Shown here: piece by piece, positions 50,793 to 58,921 of the stretch | Layout of the letters: each line of letters begins with the position of its first letter | How positions within the stretch are numbered: position 1 is the first letter of the stretch | From: Hymenobacter sp. IS2118 | Lineage (GTDB): Bacteria; Bacteroidota; Bacteroidia; Cytophagales; Hymenobacteraceae | Length of the DNA: 64,000 nt | Assembly (NCBI RefSeq): GCF_000715495.1 | Contig: NZ_JNLX01000047.1 | Coordinates: 1 to 64,000 of the forward strand | Reading direction: 5' to 3' | Made by a program: the position numbers and the translations under genes | Notes under the pieces: generated by a model | What the model was told of the DNA's origin: nothing | Database searches by the model: none | Seen by the model: the letters and a program-made list of their open reading frames with translations, nothing else

Positions 50793-51380
50793 GTGGTAAT
50801 AACCCTGAAAAATCTTTCTTTGGTAGCGGCGCTGGCCTTGCTGGCGGGCTGCTCGTCGGCCCCGGATTTTACGCCTAAGCCCAAGGGCTATAACCGCATC
50901 GATTTGCCGCCTCACCAGTACCAGCTTTTGCCCGGCGACCATCCGTATTCCTTCGAATATTCCAAGCAGGCCGTCATAAAACGGGATTCGTCTTCCAGAG
51001 CGCAGCAGCACTGGCTGAATGTGTATTACCCGAAGCTGAACGCCAACGTGCAGATTACTTATATGGACGTGCAGCGCGACCGCCGTCTCTATAATAAGAT
51101 GATGGAAGACGCGCGAAAGCTTACCGGCAAGCACGAAATAAAGGCCACGGCCATTGACGAGCGGATTTTGAAGACGCCGAGCGGCATCCGCGCTTCGGTG
51201 TTTGAGCTGCAGGGTGAGGTGCCCAGCCAGTTCCAGTTTTACACCACGGATAGCACCAAACACTTCCTGCGCGGAGCGCTGTACTTCCGCACGGCCACGG
51301 CCAACGACTCGCTGGCACCGGTGATTGAATACGTGAAAGAGGATATGGTGCGGATGCTCAACACCCTGAAATACAAATAG
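50793..51380 (+). CDS. gldD: Gliding motility lipoprotein GldD
   Basis: 195 residues with GTG start at 50793. This start places the lipobox LLAGC at Cys20; the frame is open 93 codons further upstream but passes through the ssb terminator and promoter. GldD features: YNRIDLPPHQYQLL, HPYSFEYSKQAVI, HWLNVYYPKLNANVQITY and KHEIKATAIDERIL. Required for gliding in Flavobacterium. recG starts 10 bp after it. Confidence 0.9.
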   Translation: MVITLKNLSLVAALALLAGCSSAPDFTPKPKGYNRIDLPPHQYQLLPGDHPYSFEYSKQAVIKRDSSSRAQQHWLNVYYPKLNANVQITYMDVQRDRRLYNKMMEDARKLTGKHEIKATAIDERILKTPSGIRASVFELQGEVPSQFQFYTTDSTKHFLRGALYFRTATANDSLAPVIEYVKEDMVRMLNTLKYK

Positions 51381-51390
51381 CAAGCGAAGA

Positions 51391-53490
51391 ATGAGTAATT
51401 TCTTCAATACCCGGCTTGAATTTCTGCGCTCGGTGGGCAGCACCCAGCGCGCCCAAGTGCTGGGCAAAGAATTGGGGTTGTTCACCTACGGCGACCTGAT
51501 TCAGCGCTACCCATTCCGCTACCTCGACCGGACTCAGGTGTACAACGTGGCCGACTTGCACGACGACCTGCCTTACGTGCAGGTGAAAGGCATGCTGCGC
51601 AACAAGGAGCTGATTGGCGAAGGGCCCAAGCAGCGGCTCACGGCCAAGGTTGGCGATGGTACCGGCGAGCTGGAGCTGGTGTGGTTCAAGGGCGTGAAAT
51701 GGGTGCAGCAGTACACTAAAAACAACCAGGAGTACATCGTTTTTGGTAAGCCAACGATGTTCAACGGGCGGCCCCAGATGGCGCATCCGGAACTGGAGGA
51801 GGTAACCGAAGCCAAGCCCGGCCAAAGCTTTCTGCAACCGGTGTACAACACTTCCGAAAAGCTTAAAAACTACCACCGCATCGATAGCAAGGCCATCATG
51901 CGCATGGTGGCGGAGATGCTGAAGCTGGCCCAATCGCACATCACAGAGTCGCTGTCGCCGGCCCTGATTGAGCAGTACGCCCTGATGAGCAAGCCCCAGG
52001 CCCTACAGCAGATTCACTTCCCACAGAGCCCGGAACTACTGGCCGCGGCCCAGTTCCGGCTGAAGTTTGAGGAGCTTTTTTACGTACAGCTCAAGCTGCT
52101 GCGGCAGCGCGACCAGCGCAAGGTGACGCTGGCCGGCCAGATATTCAACCAAGTGCCCACGCTGGTAGATTTCTATAAAAACCACCTCAGCTTTGACTTG
52201 ACAGGGGCGCAAAAACGTGTTATCCACGACATTTACAAGGACTTCTGCACCGGCCAGCAGATGAACCGGCTGCTGCAGGGCGACGTGGGCTCGGGCAAAA
52301 CCATCGTGGCCTTTATTTCGATGCTCATGGCGGCCGACAACGGGGCGCAAAGCTGCATCATGGCCCCCACCGAAATCCTGGCCGACCAGCATTACACCGG
52401 CCTGAAGGTGTACGCCGATGCCCTGGGCATTCACATTGGCAAACTCACGGGCAGCACGCGCACCGCCGAGCGGCGCGTGCTGCACGAAGCGCTGCGCAAC
52501 GGAACCATGCACATGCTGGTAGGCACCCACGCCCTGCTCGAAGACGTGGTGCAGTTCCGCAACCTGGGCCTGACCATTATGGACGAGCAGCACCGCTTTG
52601 GCGTGGCGCAGCGCTCCAAGCTGTGGCAGAAAAACCCCCACGTCATTCCGCACGTGCTGGTGATGACGGCCACGCCCATTCCGCGCACGCTGGCCATGAC
52701 GCTGTATGGCGACCTGGACGTGAGCGTGATTGACGAGCTACCGGCCGGCCGTAAGCCCATCGTGACCGTGCATCGCTACGATGCCAACCGCCTGAAAGTG
52801 TTCGAGTTTATTCGCGACCAAGTGAAGCTCGGGCGGCAGGCTTACCTCGTATACCCGCTGATTGAAGAGTCGGAAACGATGGACTACAAGGACCTGACCG
52901 ACGGCTACGAAAGCGTGTCGCGCGCCTTCCCGGAGTTCCAAATCAGCATCGTGCACGGACGCATGAAGGCCGAGGAGAAGGACTACGAGATGCAGCGCTT
53001 CATCAACAAGGAAACCCAGATTATGGTGGCGACCACCGTGATTGAGGTGGGCGTGAACGTGCCCAATGCCTCGGTGATGGTCATCGAATCGGCGGAGCGG
53101 TTTGGGCTCTCACAGCTGCACCAGCTGCGCGGGCGCGTGGGCCGTGGGGCCGACCAAAGCTATTGCATTCTGATGTCGGGCTTTAAGCTGAGCAAGGACG
53201 CCCGCACCCGGCTCGAAACCATGGTGCGCACCAACAATGGCTTCGAAATCGCCGACATTGACCTGAAACTACGTGGACCGGGCGACCTGATGGGAACCCA
53301 ACAAAGTGGCGTCCTCGACTTGCTGATTGCCGACTTGGCCAAAGATGGCCGTATTCTGAGCGAAAGCCGCGCCGCCGCTCAAACCATACTAAGCGAAGAC
53401 CCCAACCTGGAAAGCCCCACTAACGGGAACATTCGGCGCCACATCGAGAGCTTGCCCGCAACTGCTGTGAATTGGAGCCGAATCAGCTAA
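51391..53490 (+). CDS. recG: ATP-dependent DNA helicase RecG
   Basis: 699 residues. N-terminal wedge OB domain (about 50-160, YVQVKGMLRNKELIGEGPKQRLTAKVGDGTGELELVWF), helicase motor with Walker A GDVGSGKT, DEQH box, VMTATPIPRTLAMT, and the C-terminal half VATTVIEVGVNVPNASVMVIE and QLHQLRGRVGRG. Remodels stalled replication forks. Co-transcribed with gldD by distance. Confidence 0.97.
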   Translation: MSNFFNTRLEFLRSVGSTQRAQVLGKELGLFTYGDLIQRYPFRYLDRTQVYNVADLHDDLPYVQVKGMLRNKELIGEGPKQRLTAKVGDGTGELELVWFKGVKWVQQYTKNNQEYIVFGKPTMFNGRPQMAHPELEEVTEAKPGQSFLQPVYNTSEKLKNYHRIDSKAIMRMVAEMLKLAQSHITESLSPALIEQYALMSKPQALQQIHFPQSPELLAAAQFRLKFEELFYVQLKLLRQRDQRKVTLAGQIFNQVPTLVDFYKNHLSFDLTGAQKRVIHDIYKDFCTGQQMNRLLQGDVGSGKTIVAFISMLMAADNGAQSCIMAPTEILADQHYTGLKVYADALGIHIGKLTGSTRTAERRVLHEALRNGTMHMLVGTHALLEDVVQFRNLGLTIMDEQHRFGVAQRSKLWQKNPHVIPHVLVMTATPIPRTLAMTLYGDLDVSVIDELPAGRKPIVTVHRYDANRLKVFEFIRDQVKLGRQAYLVYPLIEESETMDYKDLTDGYESVSRAFPEFQISIVHGRMKAEEKDYEMQRFINKETQIMVATTVIEVGVNVPNASVMVIESAERFGLSQLHQLRGRVGRGADQSYCILMSGFKLSKDARTRLETMVRTNNGFEIADIDLKLRGPGDLMGTQQSGVLDLLIADLAKDGRILSESRAAAQTILSEDPNLESPTNGNIRRHIESLPATAVNWSRIS

Positions 53491-53539
53491 ATGAAAGCGC
53501 TGGGAAAGGCAGTGCGGGAATAAATAATAACGCTATCGA

Positions 53540-53767
53540 CTAAAACAGATTGGCCACAAGACCAACGCGGGATTGCTGGACGTTGCCTTTTTCGTGGTTT
53601 TGCTTAGCAGGCTCGAATGGAATAACCTGGTTTATAAAAATAACTGAGGTATCAGGCAAAGCAGTCGGCTGAATAGTTTGAGCGACGGCCGCCGTAGTGG
53701 GTTGCTTTGCAATTTTGCCAACAATAATGAGGGCAGATAAGAGGCTAAACTTGAGAAGTGATTTCAT
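53540..53767 (-). CDS. Small secreted protein of unknown function, 75 residues
   Basis: Signal peptide MKSLLKFSLLSALIIVGKIA; mature part about 50 residues, rich in Gln, Pro, Val and Thr, with IFINQVIPFEPAKQNHEKGNV. No family recognised. An exact TACCTTTG box lies 22 bases upstream of ATG, which supports it being a real gene. AT content is higher than in its neighbours. Confidence 0.6.
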   Translation of the reverse strand: MKSLLKFSLLSALIIVGKIAKQPTTAAVAQTIQPTALPDTSVIFINQVIPFEPAKQNHEKGNVQQSRVGLVANLF

Positions 53768-54119
53768 AATATAAAACTTTATTGCCTGACAAAGGTACGC
53801 CTGAACCTACTAAGTAGTAGAAAAACTTGTCAAAATGATGAAAAAATATCATCAAACCTTGTTTGCCAGTGACTGAGCGGGTTAAATCGCAGCCGGACCG
53901 TGGGCCGATTGAGCGCCCCAAATCCGACACGAAGTAAACGGGCTCCCTCTACGGAAGTGACAGGATTAGTGTTATGCTTAGAATAATTTTTTCTACTCTC
54001 CCCCGCAACAACAGTTGCCAATAGGCTCCGATAAATGCTTCAACGCTTCAAAACCGGTACTTTTGAGTGTTAAGAAATTTCTGAGATTTATTCCGAAGAG
54101 TTAACTACACCCGCGTTCT
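53768..54119. other. 352-bp divergent intergenic region, AT-rich
   Basis: Between the small secreted protein (minus) and the 54120 gene (plus). It contains the minus-strand promoter at 53790. No clear plus-strand box, RNA gene or repeat is seen. Confidence 0.5.
53790..53797 (-). promoter_or_regulatory. Putative -7 box TACCTTTG of the small secreted protein gene
   Basis: Exact TAnnTTTG match on the minus strand, 22 bases before the ATG; no TTG at the -33 position. Confidence 0.55.
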
Positions 54120-55574
54120 ATGTTGCATCGTGCATTATTGGTTGGCCTGCTCAGTTGGGCAGTAGGGGGATGCGCCATCCCGAGCATGGCCCAGAAAGTA
54201 AAGTCCGCCCCCTTCAGCTACCTGCCCGAACCGGGCCCGGACCGCTACGATATGCGGGTGCCGCAAAAAACGCTCCCGCTGGCCGATGGGTCAAGCTTTG
54301 TGATTCTGGCGCATCAGAGCGCGGGCGGCTATGCCGTTGAACGCTACGATGCCGAGCTCAAGAAGCAATGGAGTGCCACTATTCCAGTGGGTGAAGGTCA
54401 AACGCTGGAAGCTTTTGGCCGCGGGACGCAGCAGACATTGGTCGTTCTGCACCAAAAAGGCGAAAGCAGCCAAAACCTGAGCGTAATCTCCATAAACCTG
54501 GAAACCGGCCAGAAGGGCCAAGACAAAGTAGTGATGACAGCGCCGGCCCGCGACCGCCGACTCGGTGTTTCTATTTCGCCCGATGGCAACCGGCTGTTGG
54601 CCTTCCGCTACCTCACACAAGGCGCGCAGGTGAAAAGCATCGCCGCCACGCTGTTCGACCAAAGCCTGGCCAAGCTTCAGGAAAAAACCTACGATTTCCG
54701 TGACCAGGGCGACTTTTTTTCTCCTGCAGTACACGTTGCCAACGATGGTACGCAGTACGTCACGATGATAAGTGACAAGATGAAAAAGCTAACCGTTCGG
54801 CGCTACCCCGCCGATAAATCCCCCGAGATTAAAGTACTGGGAGTGCCCGTGGGTGGCACTTTTGGGGGTCGGGCCATCACCATTCGCGATGCCAAGTTCA
54901 AGGTATTAAACGATGGCAGCCTGTATGCAGCGGCTTTGTGCGCCGACTACGAAACCGGCGAATACTACAGCCTCAAGGTGGTGAAATACGATTTTAGCGG
55001 CACCGGCGACATGAAGTTTTCGCCGGAAGTTCGCTTCACCCCTGCCTATTTAGCCGAAGTGAACAAGGCAAATGGAGTTGCGGTAAAACGCCTCGAAGAT
55101 GTGTACTTGGGCGAGCTGCTGCTGACTGCCGAAAAGCAACTGGTGGTAATCGCCGAGAAACATTACGAAGAAGGCGGCGAGGCTTCGCCCGTGCACGCCC
55201 GCGAGCTGCATGTGTTCGGCTACAACGAATTTGGGCAGCCCACTTGGCACAGCATTATAGCCAAAGCCCAAAAAGCCCCGGCCGTAGATGCGTACACGGG
55301 CATTGGCTTCCGGGCGGCGGTTTTCGGCAATACCGTGCAGCTGCTCACCCTCGAAACCATTAATAAGAAATCGGACCTCTACCTGCGGCTCGTCAATGCC
55401 CAAACCGGTGTGGTAAGCCAGCCCGAACGCCTAAAACTAAACGTAGCAGCCGACCAGCAGCTGGCTTACGTGAAAGACTTCACCGTGTGGCTGGGTGAAA
55501 AAACAATCATCGGCGTCAGCCGGCCCAGCAAAAAATCAGCCGCGCTGCAACTCGAAAAGGTGGTAGTTAAGTAA
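54120..55574 (+). CDS. Secreted protein of unknown function, beta-propeller-like
   Basis: 484 residues. Signal peptide with either a lipobox-like GGC (Cys18) or cleavage near SMAQ. The mature chain has regularly spaced beta-strand pairs such as SFVILAHQSAGGYAVERYDAELKK, LGVSISPDGNRLLAF, PAVHVANDGTQYVTMI, and LYAAALCADYETGEYYSLKVVKYD. This four-stranded blade rhythm and the SPDG turns suggest a six- to eight-bladed propeller. No catalytic motif. Resembles uncharacterised Bacteroidota secreted proteins; function unknown. Confidence 0.75.
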   Translation: MLHRALLVGLLSWAVGGCAIPSMAQKVKSAPFSYLPEPGPDRYDMRVPQKTLPLADGSSFVILAHQSAGGYAVERYDAELKKQWSATIPVGEGQTLEAFGRGTQQTLVVLHQKGESSQNLSVISINLETGQKGQDKVVMTAPARDRRLGVSISPDGNRLLAFRYLTQGAQVKSIAATLFDQSLAKLQEKTYDFRDQGDFFSPAVHVANDGTQYVTMISDKMKKLTVRRYPADKSPEIKVLGVPVGGTFGGRAITIRDAKFKVLNDGSLYAAALCADYETGEYYSLKVVKYDFSGTGDMKFSPEVRFTPAYLAEVNKANGVAVKRLEDVYLGELLLTAEKQLVVIAEKHYEEGGEASPVHARELHVFGYNEFGQPTWHSIIAKAQKAPAVDAYTGIGFRAAVFGNTVQLLTLETINKKSDLYLRLVNAQTGVVSQPERLKLNVAADQQLAYVKDFTVWLGEKTIIGVSRPSKKSAALQLEKVVVK

Positions 55575-55598
55575 TCCACCTCGCAAGCCAAACAGCAA

Positions 55599-55631
55599 AA
55601 AAGCCGTTCCTGCAATCAGGAACGGCCTTTT
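55599..55631. terminator. Bidirectional terminator between convergent genes
   Basis: AAAAGCCGTTCCTG pairs with CAGGAACGGCCTTTT around CAAT, with A and T runs on the outside. Confidence 0.92.
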
Positions 55632-55650
55632 ACTTACTACAGAGGGAAGT

Positions 55651-57441
55651 CTAGAATACGTATTCGTTGGCTTCAATCAGCTTGGCAGCCACGCGGCGGC
55701 GGGCTTCCTTCACGTTCAACAGCTCGGTTTTGGTGAAGCGCTTCAGGCCCATGAGCAACAGGCGCTGCTCGTCGCCCTCAGCCATGCTGCCAATGGCGTC
55801 TTTGGCGGCTTTCTCCACGATGTCCACGGCATCGGCCAGGTAGATGCGAGCGATGTCAGCTTCGGCGGACATTGCTTCTTCGCCTTTGGATGAAGCTTCT
55901 TTCTCTACCCGCAGCAGCGTGCTTTCGGCGATATACACCTTAATGGACATGTCGGCGATGTTCATCAGCAACTCCTGCTCCTTGGCCAGGGTAGCGGTAA
56001 ATTTCTGCACCGCCGAGCCAGCTACCATCAAAATAGCCTTTTTCAGGTTAGCGATGGTTTTCATCTCCTTGCTGAACAGACCGGTTTCCTCGTCCTGGCT
56101 CATGCTCGGAATGCTCAACAGCTCCTGCTGCACGGCTTGGGCGGGGCCCATCAGGTCAATTTCGCCCTTCAGGCCCTTCTTCAAAATCATGTCAACGGCC
56201 AGCAGGCGGTTGATTTCATTGGTACCTTCGAAAATGCGGTTAATGCGCGAATCCCGGTAAGCGCGGTCCATTGGGTAGTCGGCCGAGAAGCCGTAGCCAC
56301 CGTAAATCTGTACGCCTTCATCTACCACGTAATCGAGCACTTCCGAGCCTTCCACTTTCAGAATGGCGCACTCCACGGCAAACTCGCGGGCCGCACCCAA
56401 CAGGGCTTCGTTCGAGCCTTTGCCTTCGGCCATGAGCTGCTGCTCCATGCGATAGATGTCGGAACCAGCGCGGTAAATAGCCGATTCTACGGCGTAAATA
56501 CGAACCGCCTGCTGCGCCAGCTTGTAGCGAATGGCGCCAAACTTCGAAATCGGCAGCTTGAACTGCACCCGCTCGTTGGCGTATTTCACGCTCAGGTCGG
56601 CAGCCATTTTGGTAGCGCCCAGGCAGGCAGCGGCCAGCTTGATGCGGCCAATGTTCAGCACGTTAAAGGCGATGAGGTGGCCTTTGCCAATCTCGCCCAG
56701 CACATTTTCTTTGGGCACCTGCGCGTCGCTCAGGAACACCTGACGGGTGCTGCTGCCTTTGATGCCCATCTTGTGCTCCTCGTTGCCGAGGCTCAGGCCG
56801 GGCGTGTCTTTATCAACGATGAAGCCGGTGAACTTGTCGCCGTCAATCTGAGCAAACACGATGAACACATCGGCAAAGCCGGCGTTCGTAATCCACATTT
56901 TCTGGCCGTTCAGCGCGTAGTGCGTGCCTTCGGCATTGAGAACAGCTTTGGTTTTGGCACCCAGGGCATCGGAACCGGAGCCGGGCTCGGTGAGGCAATA
57001 AGCGCCCATCAGGCTGCCATCGGTGAGGCCGGGGAGGTATTTGGCCTTCTGCTCATCGTTGCCGAAGTACAGAATAGGCAGCAAGGCAATGCCCGTGTGG
57101 GCCGCAAAAGCTACTGGGAACGAGTGGCCGCCGCCCACGCCCTCGGTCACGCGCAGCGCCGTCGGGAAGTCCATGTCCAGGCCACCAAACTGCTCGGGCA
57201 CACTCACGCCAAACAAGCCCAGCTGACCAGCTTTCTCCATCAGGCCACGCATGAGGCCTTCCTCGTGGTTATCGAGGCGGTCTAGTAGCGGGTGCACGTC
57301 AGAAGCTACAAAGTCCAGGCACGTCTGGTGCATGTAATTCTGCTCCTCGGTAAAGTCAGCCGGGGTGAAGACGCTCTGTGCATCGGTCGGCTTGATAATG
57401 AATTCGCCGCCCTTCAGGCTGGCTTGCTGCGTTACTTCCAT
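55651..57441 (-). CDS. fadE: Acyl-CoA dehydrogenase (FadE-like)
   Basis: 596 residues, 200 more than short-chain enzymes; the C-terminal extension of about 170 residues is helical, as in B. subtilis FadE and VLCAD. FAD/substrate motifs GAYCLTEPGSGSDA and MWITNAGFADVFIVFA; the C-terminal core YGGYGFSADYPMDRAYRDSRINRIFEGTNEINR is intact, with the active-site acid region upstream in EGVQIYGG. First step of fatty-acid beta-oxidation. Two copies of the TGTTAGGC motif lie before its start, so it is likely controlled by the MarR regulator. Confidence 0.93.
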   Translation of the reverse strand: MEVTQQASLKGGEFIIKPTDAQSVFTPADFTEEQNYMHQTCLDFVASDVHPLLDRLDNHEEGLMRGLMEKAGQLGLFGVSVPEQFGGLDMDFPTALRVTEGVGGGHSFPVAFAAHTGIALLPILYFGNDEQKAKYLPGLTDGSLMGAYCLTEPGSGSDALGAKTKAVLNAEGTHYALNGQKMWITNAGFADVFIVFAQIDGDKFTGFIVDKDTPGLSLGNEEHKMGIKGSSTRQVFLSDAQVPKENVLGEIGKGHLIAFNVLNIGRIKLAAACLGATKMAADLSVKYANERVQFKLPISKFGAIRYKLAQQAVRIYAVESAIYRAGSDIYRMEQQLMAEGKGSNEALLGAAREFAVECAILKVEGSEVLDYVVDEGVQIYGGYGFSADYPMDRAYRDSRINRIFEGTNEINRLLAVDMILKKGLKGEIDLMGPAQAVQQELLSIPSMSQDEETGLFSKEMKTIANLKKAILMVAGSAVQKFTATLAKEQELLMNIADMSIKVYIAESTLLRVEKEASSKGEEAMSAEADIARIYLADAVDIVEKAAKDAIGSMAEGDEQRLLLMGLKRFTKTELLNVKEARRRVAAKLIEANEYVF

Positions 57442-57472
57442 GACGGTTGGGGTGAGGGTTTGTGATTAAAAG

Positions 57473-57490
57473 TGTTAGGCACGCCTACTA
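57473..57490. promoter_or_regulatory. Putative MarR operator 1 (TGTTAGGCACGCCTACTA)
   Basis: Palindromic core TAGGC-AC-GCCTA. Lies downstream of the candidate -7 box 57525-57532, in the 5' leader of the acyl-CoA dehydrogenase gene. Same 18-bp motif as 57543-57560 and 61902-61919. Confidence 0.7.
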
Positions 57491-57542
57491 TTCTGAGAAA
57501 CAACAGGCCAGCCGTTTTAGTGTTGCAAGATACAAAAAAATA

Positions 57543-57560
57543 TGTTAGGCATGCCTACTA
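57543..57560. promoter_or_regulatory. Putative MarR operator 2 (TGTTAGGCATGCCTACTA)
   Basis: Perfect palindromic core TAGGCATGCCTA. It starts 10 bases upstream of a weak -7 box (TATCTTGC on the minus strand, 57525-57532), so it would cover the -33 region. Centre-to-centre distance to operator 1 is 70 bp. Confidence 0.75.
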
Positions 57561-57608
57561 CTTTGCTTAAAGAAAACCCCACATGAGCGGGGTTTTCTTT
57601 AAGCAAAG
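57561..57608 (-). terminator. Strong terminator of the thiolase gene
   Basis: Perfect 20-bp stem (57561-57580 with 57589-57608) around an 8-base loop, 7 bp past the thiolase stop. It separates thiolase transcription from the acyl-CoA dehydrogenase promoter. Confidence 0.92.
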
Positions 57609-57614
57609 TAGCAA

Positions 57615-58799
57615 TTACTTCAGCAGCTCGTAGATGCCGGCTACGCCTTGGCCGCCACCCACGCAGGCCGTAACCATGCCGTACTTCTTGCCACGCTCGC
57701 GCAGCTCGTCGAACAGCTGAATGCTGAGCTTAGCACCCGAGCAGCCCAGCGGGTGGCCCAAGGCGATGGCGCCGCCGTTCACGTTAGTCTTCTCGGGGTC
57801 CATGCTTAGCTCGCGCATCACGGCCAGCGACTGTGAGGCAAAGGCTTCGTTCAGCTCAAAAAGGTCGATGTCTTCGAGCTTGAGGCCGGCTTGCTTCAGC
57901 ACCTTCGGCACGGCTTTGATGGGGCCCATGCCCATGATGCGCGGGTCCACGCCTTCGGAGGCATAGTTCACCATGCGGGCGATGGGCTCCAGATTCAGTT
58001 CCTTCACCATGCGCTCCGACATTACGAGCACGAAGGCCGCACCGTCGGAGGTTTGGGAGGAGTTGCCGGCGGTTACGCTGCCGTTGGCGGCGAACACGGG
58101 ACGCAGCTTGGCGAGGGCTTCTACCGAGGTGTCGGCGCGGGGACCTTCGTCGGTATCCACTACAAAGGAGCGGGTTTTCTTCTTGCCGGTGGCTTGGTCC
58201 ACGTAGGTTTCCTCCACGGTGACGGGCACAATCTGCTGCTTGAACTTGCCGCTCTCGATGGCTTTGATGGCCTTTTGATGCGAGTTATAGGAGAATTCGT
58301 CCTGGTCCTGGCGGCTGATTTTGTAGTCGTTGGCCACGGCCTCGGCGGTGAGGCCCATGCCCATGTAATAGTCGGGGTGCTTGGTGGCCAAGGTGTAGTT
58401 GGGCACCGTTTTCCAGCCCACGGTGGGCACCATGCTCATACTTTCGGTGCCGCCAGCGATGATGCAGTCGGCCATACCGGCCGAGATTTTGCCCACGGCC
58501 ATGGCAATGGTTTCTACCCCGGAGCCACAGTAGCGGTTCACGATAAGGCCGGGCACGTTGATGGGCAACGCGAGCAGCGAGATTAGGCGGCCCATTTGCA
58601 GGCCTTGCTCAGCTTCGGGCACGGCATTGCCGACAATTACGTCGTCGATGCGCGTGGGGTCCAAGGCCGGAACCTGGGCCACGAGATGCTTGATGACGGT
58701 GGCCGCGAGGTCGTCGGGCCGGGTGAAGCGGAAACCGCCGCGGTTGGCTTTGCCCACCGCCGTACGGTAGCCGGCTACGATGTATGCAGTACTAGACAT
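57615..58799 (-). CDS. fadA: Acetyl-CoA C-acyltransferase (3-ketoacyl-CoA thiolase)
   Basis: 394 residues. Catalytic Cys in [15 protein letters not shown], His in [16 protein letters not shown] and second Cys in [13 protein letters not shown]. Last step of beta-oxidation: cleaves 3-ketoacyl-CoA with CoA to give acetyl-CoA. It lies after the FadN-type gene; the 122-bp gap holds a palindrome of the GTCATCCTGAGC type, so read-through may be reduced. Confidence 0.95.
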   Translation of the reverse strand: MSSTAYIVAGYRTAVGKANRGGFRFTRPDDLAATVIKHLVAQVPALDPTRIDDVIVGNAVPEAEQGLQMGRLISLLALPINVPGLIVNRYCGSGVETIAMAVGKISAGMADCIIAGGTESMSMVPTVGWKTVPNYTLATKHPDYYMGMGLTAEAVANDYKISRQDQDEFSYNSHQKAIKAIESGKFKQQIVPVTVEETYVDQATGKKKTRSFVVDTDEGPRADTSVEALAKLRPVFAANGSVTAGNSSQTSDGAAFVLVMSERMVKELNLEPIARMVNYASEGVDPRIMGMGPIKAVPKVLKQAGLKLEDIDLFELNEAFASQSLAVMRELSMDPEKTNVNGGAIALGHPLGCSGAKLSIQLFDELRERGKKYGMVTACVGGGQGVAGIYELLK

Positions 58800-58809
58800 A
58801 TTTTTTTAA

Positions 58810-58916
58810 TTGTCATCCTGAGCGCAGCGAAGGACCTTATCACGCCTGCGCCACTAAGGTTTAAGACGCTAACAAAGGCAGCCGTGATAAGATGCTTCCT
58901 TCGTCAGCATGACAAA
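58810..58916. repeat. Divergent member of the GTCATGCTGAGC palindrome family
   Basis: Left arm ATTGTCATCCTGAGCGCAGC..GAAGGACCTTATCACG and right arm ..CGTGATAAGATGCTTCCTTCGTCAGCATGACAAAT form an imperfect inverted repeat. It sits inside the fadN-fadA transcription unit. Confidence 0.75.
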
Positions 58917-58921
58917 TTGAG

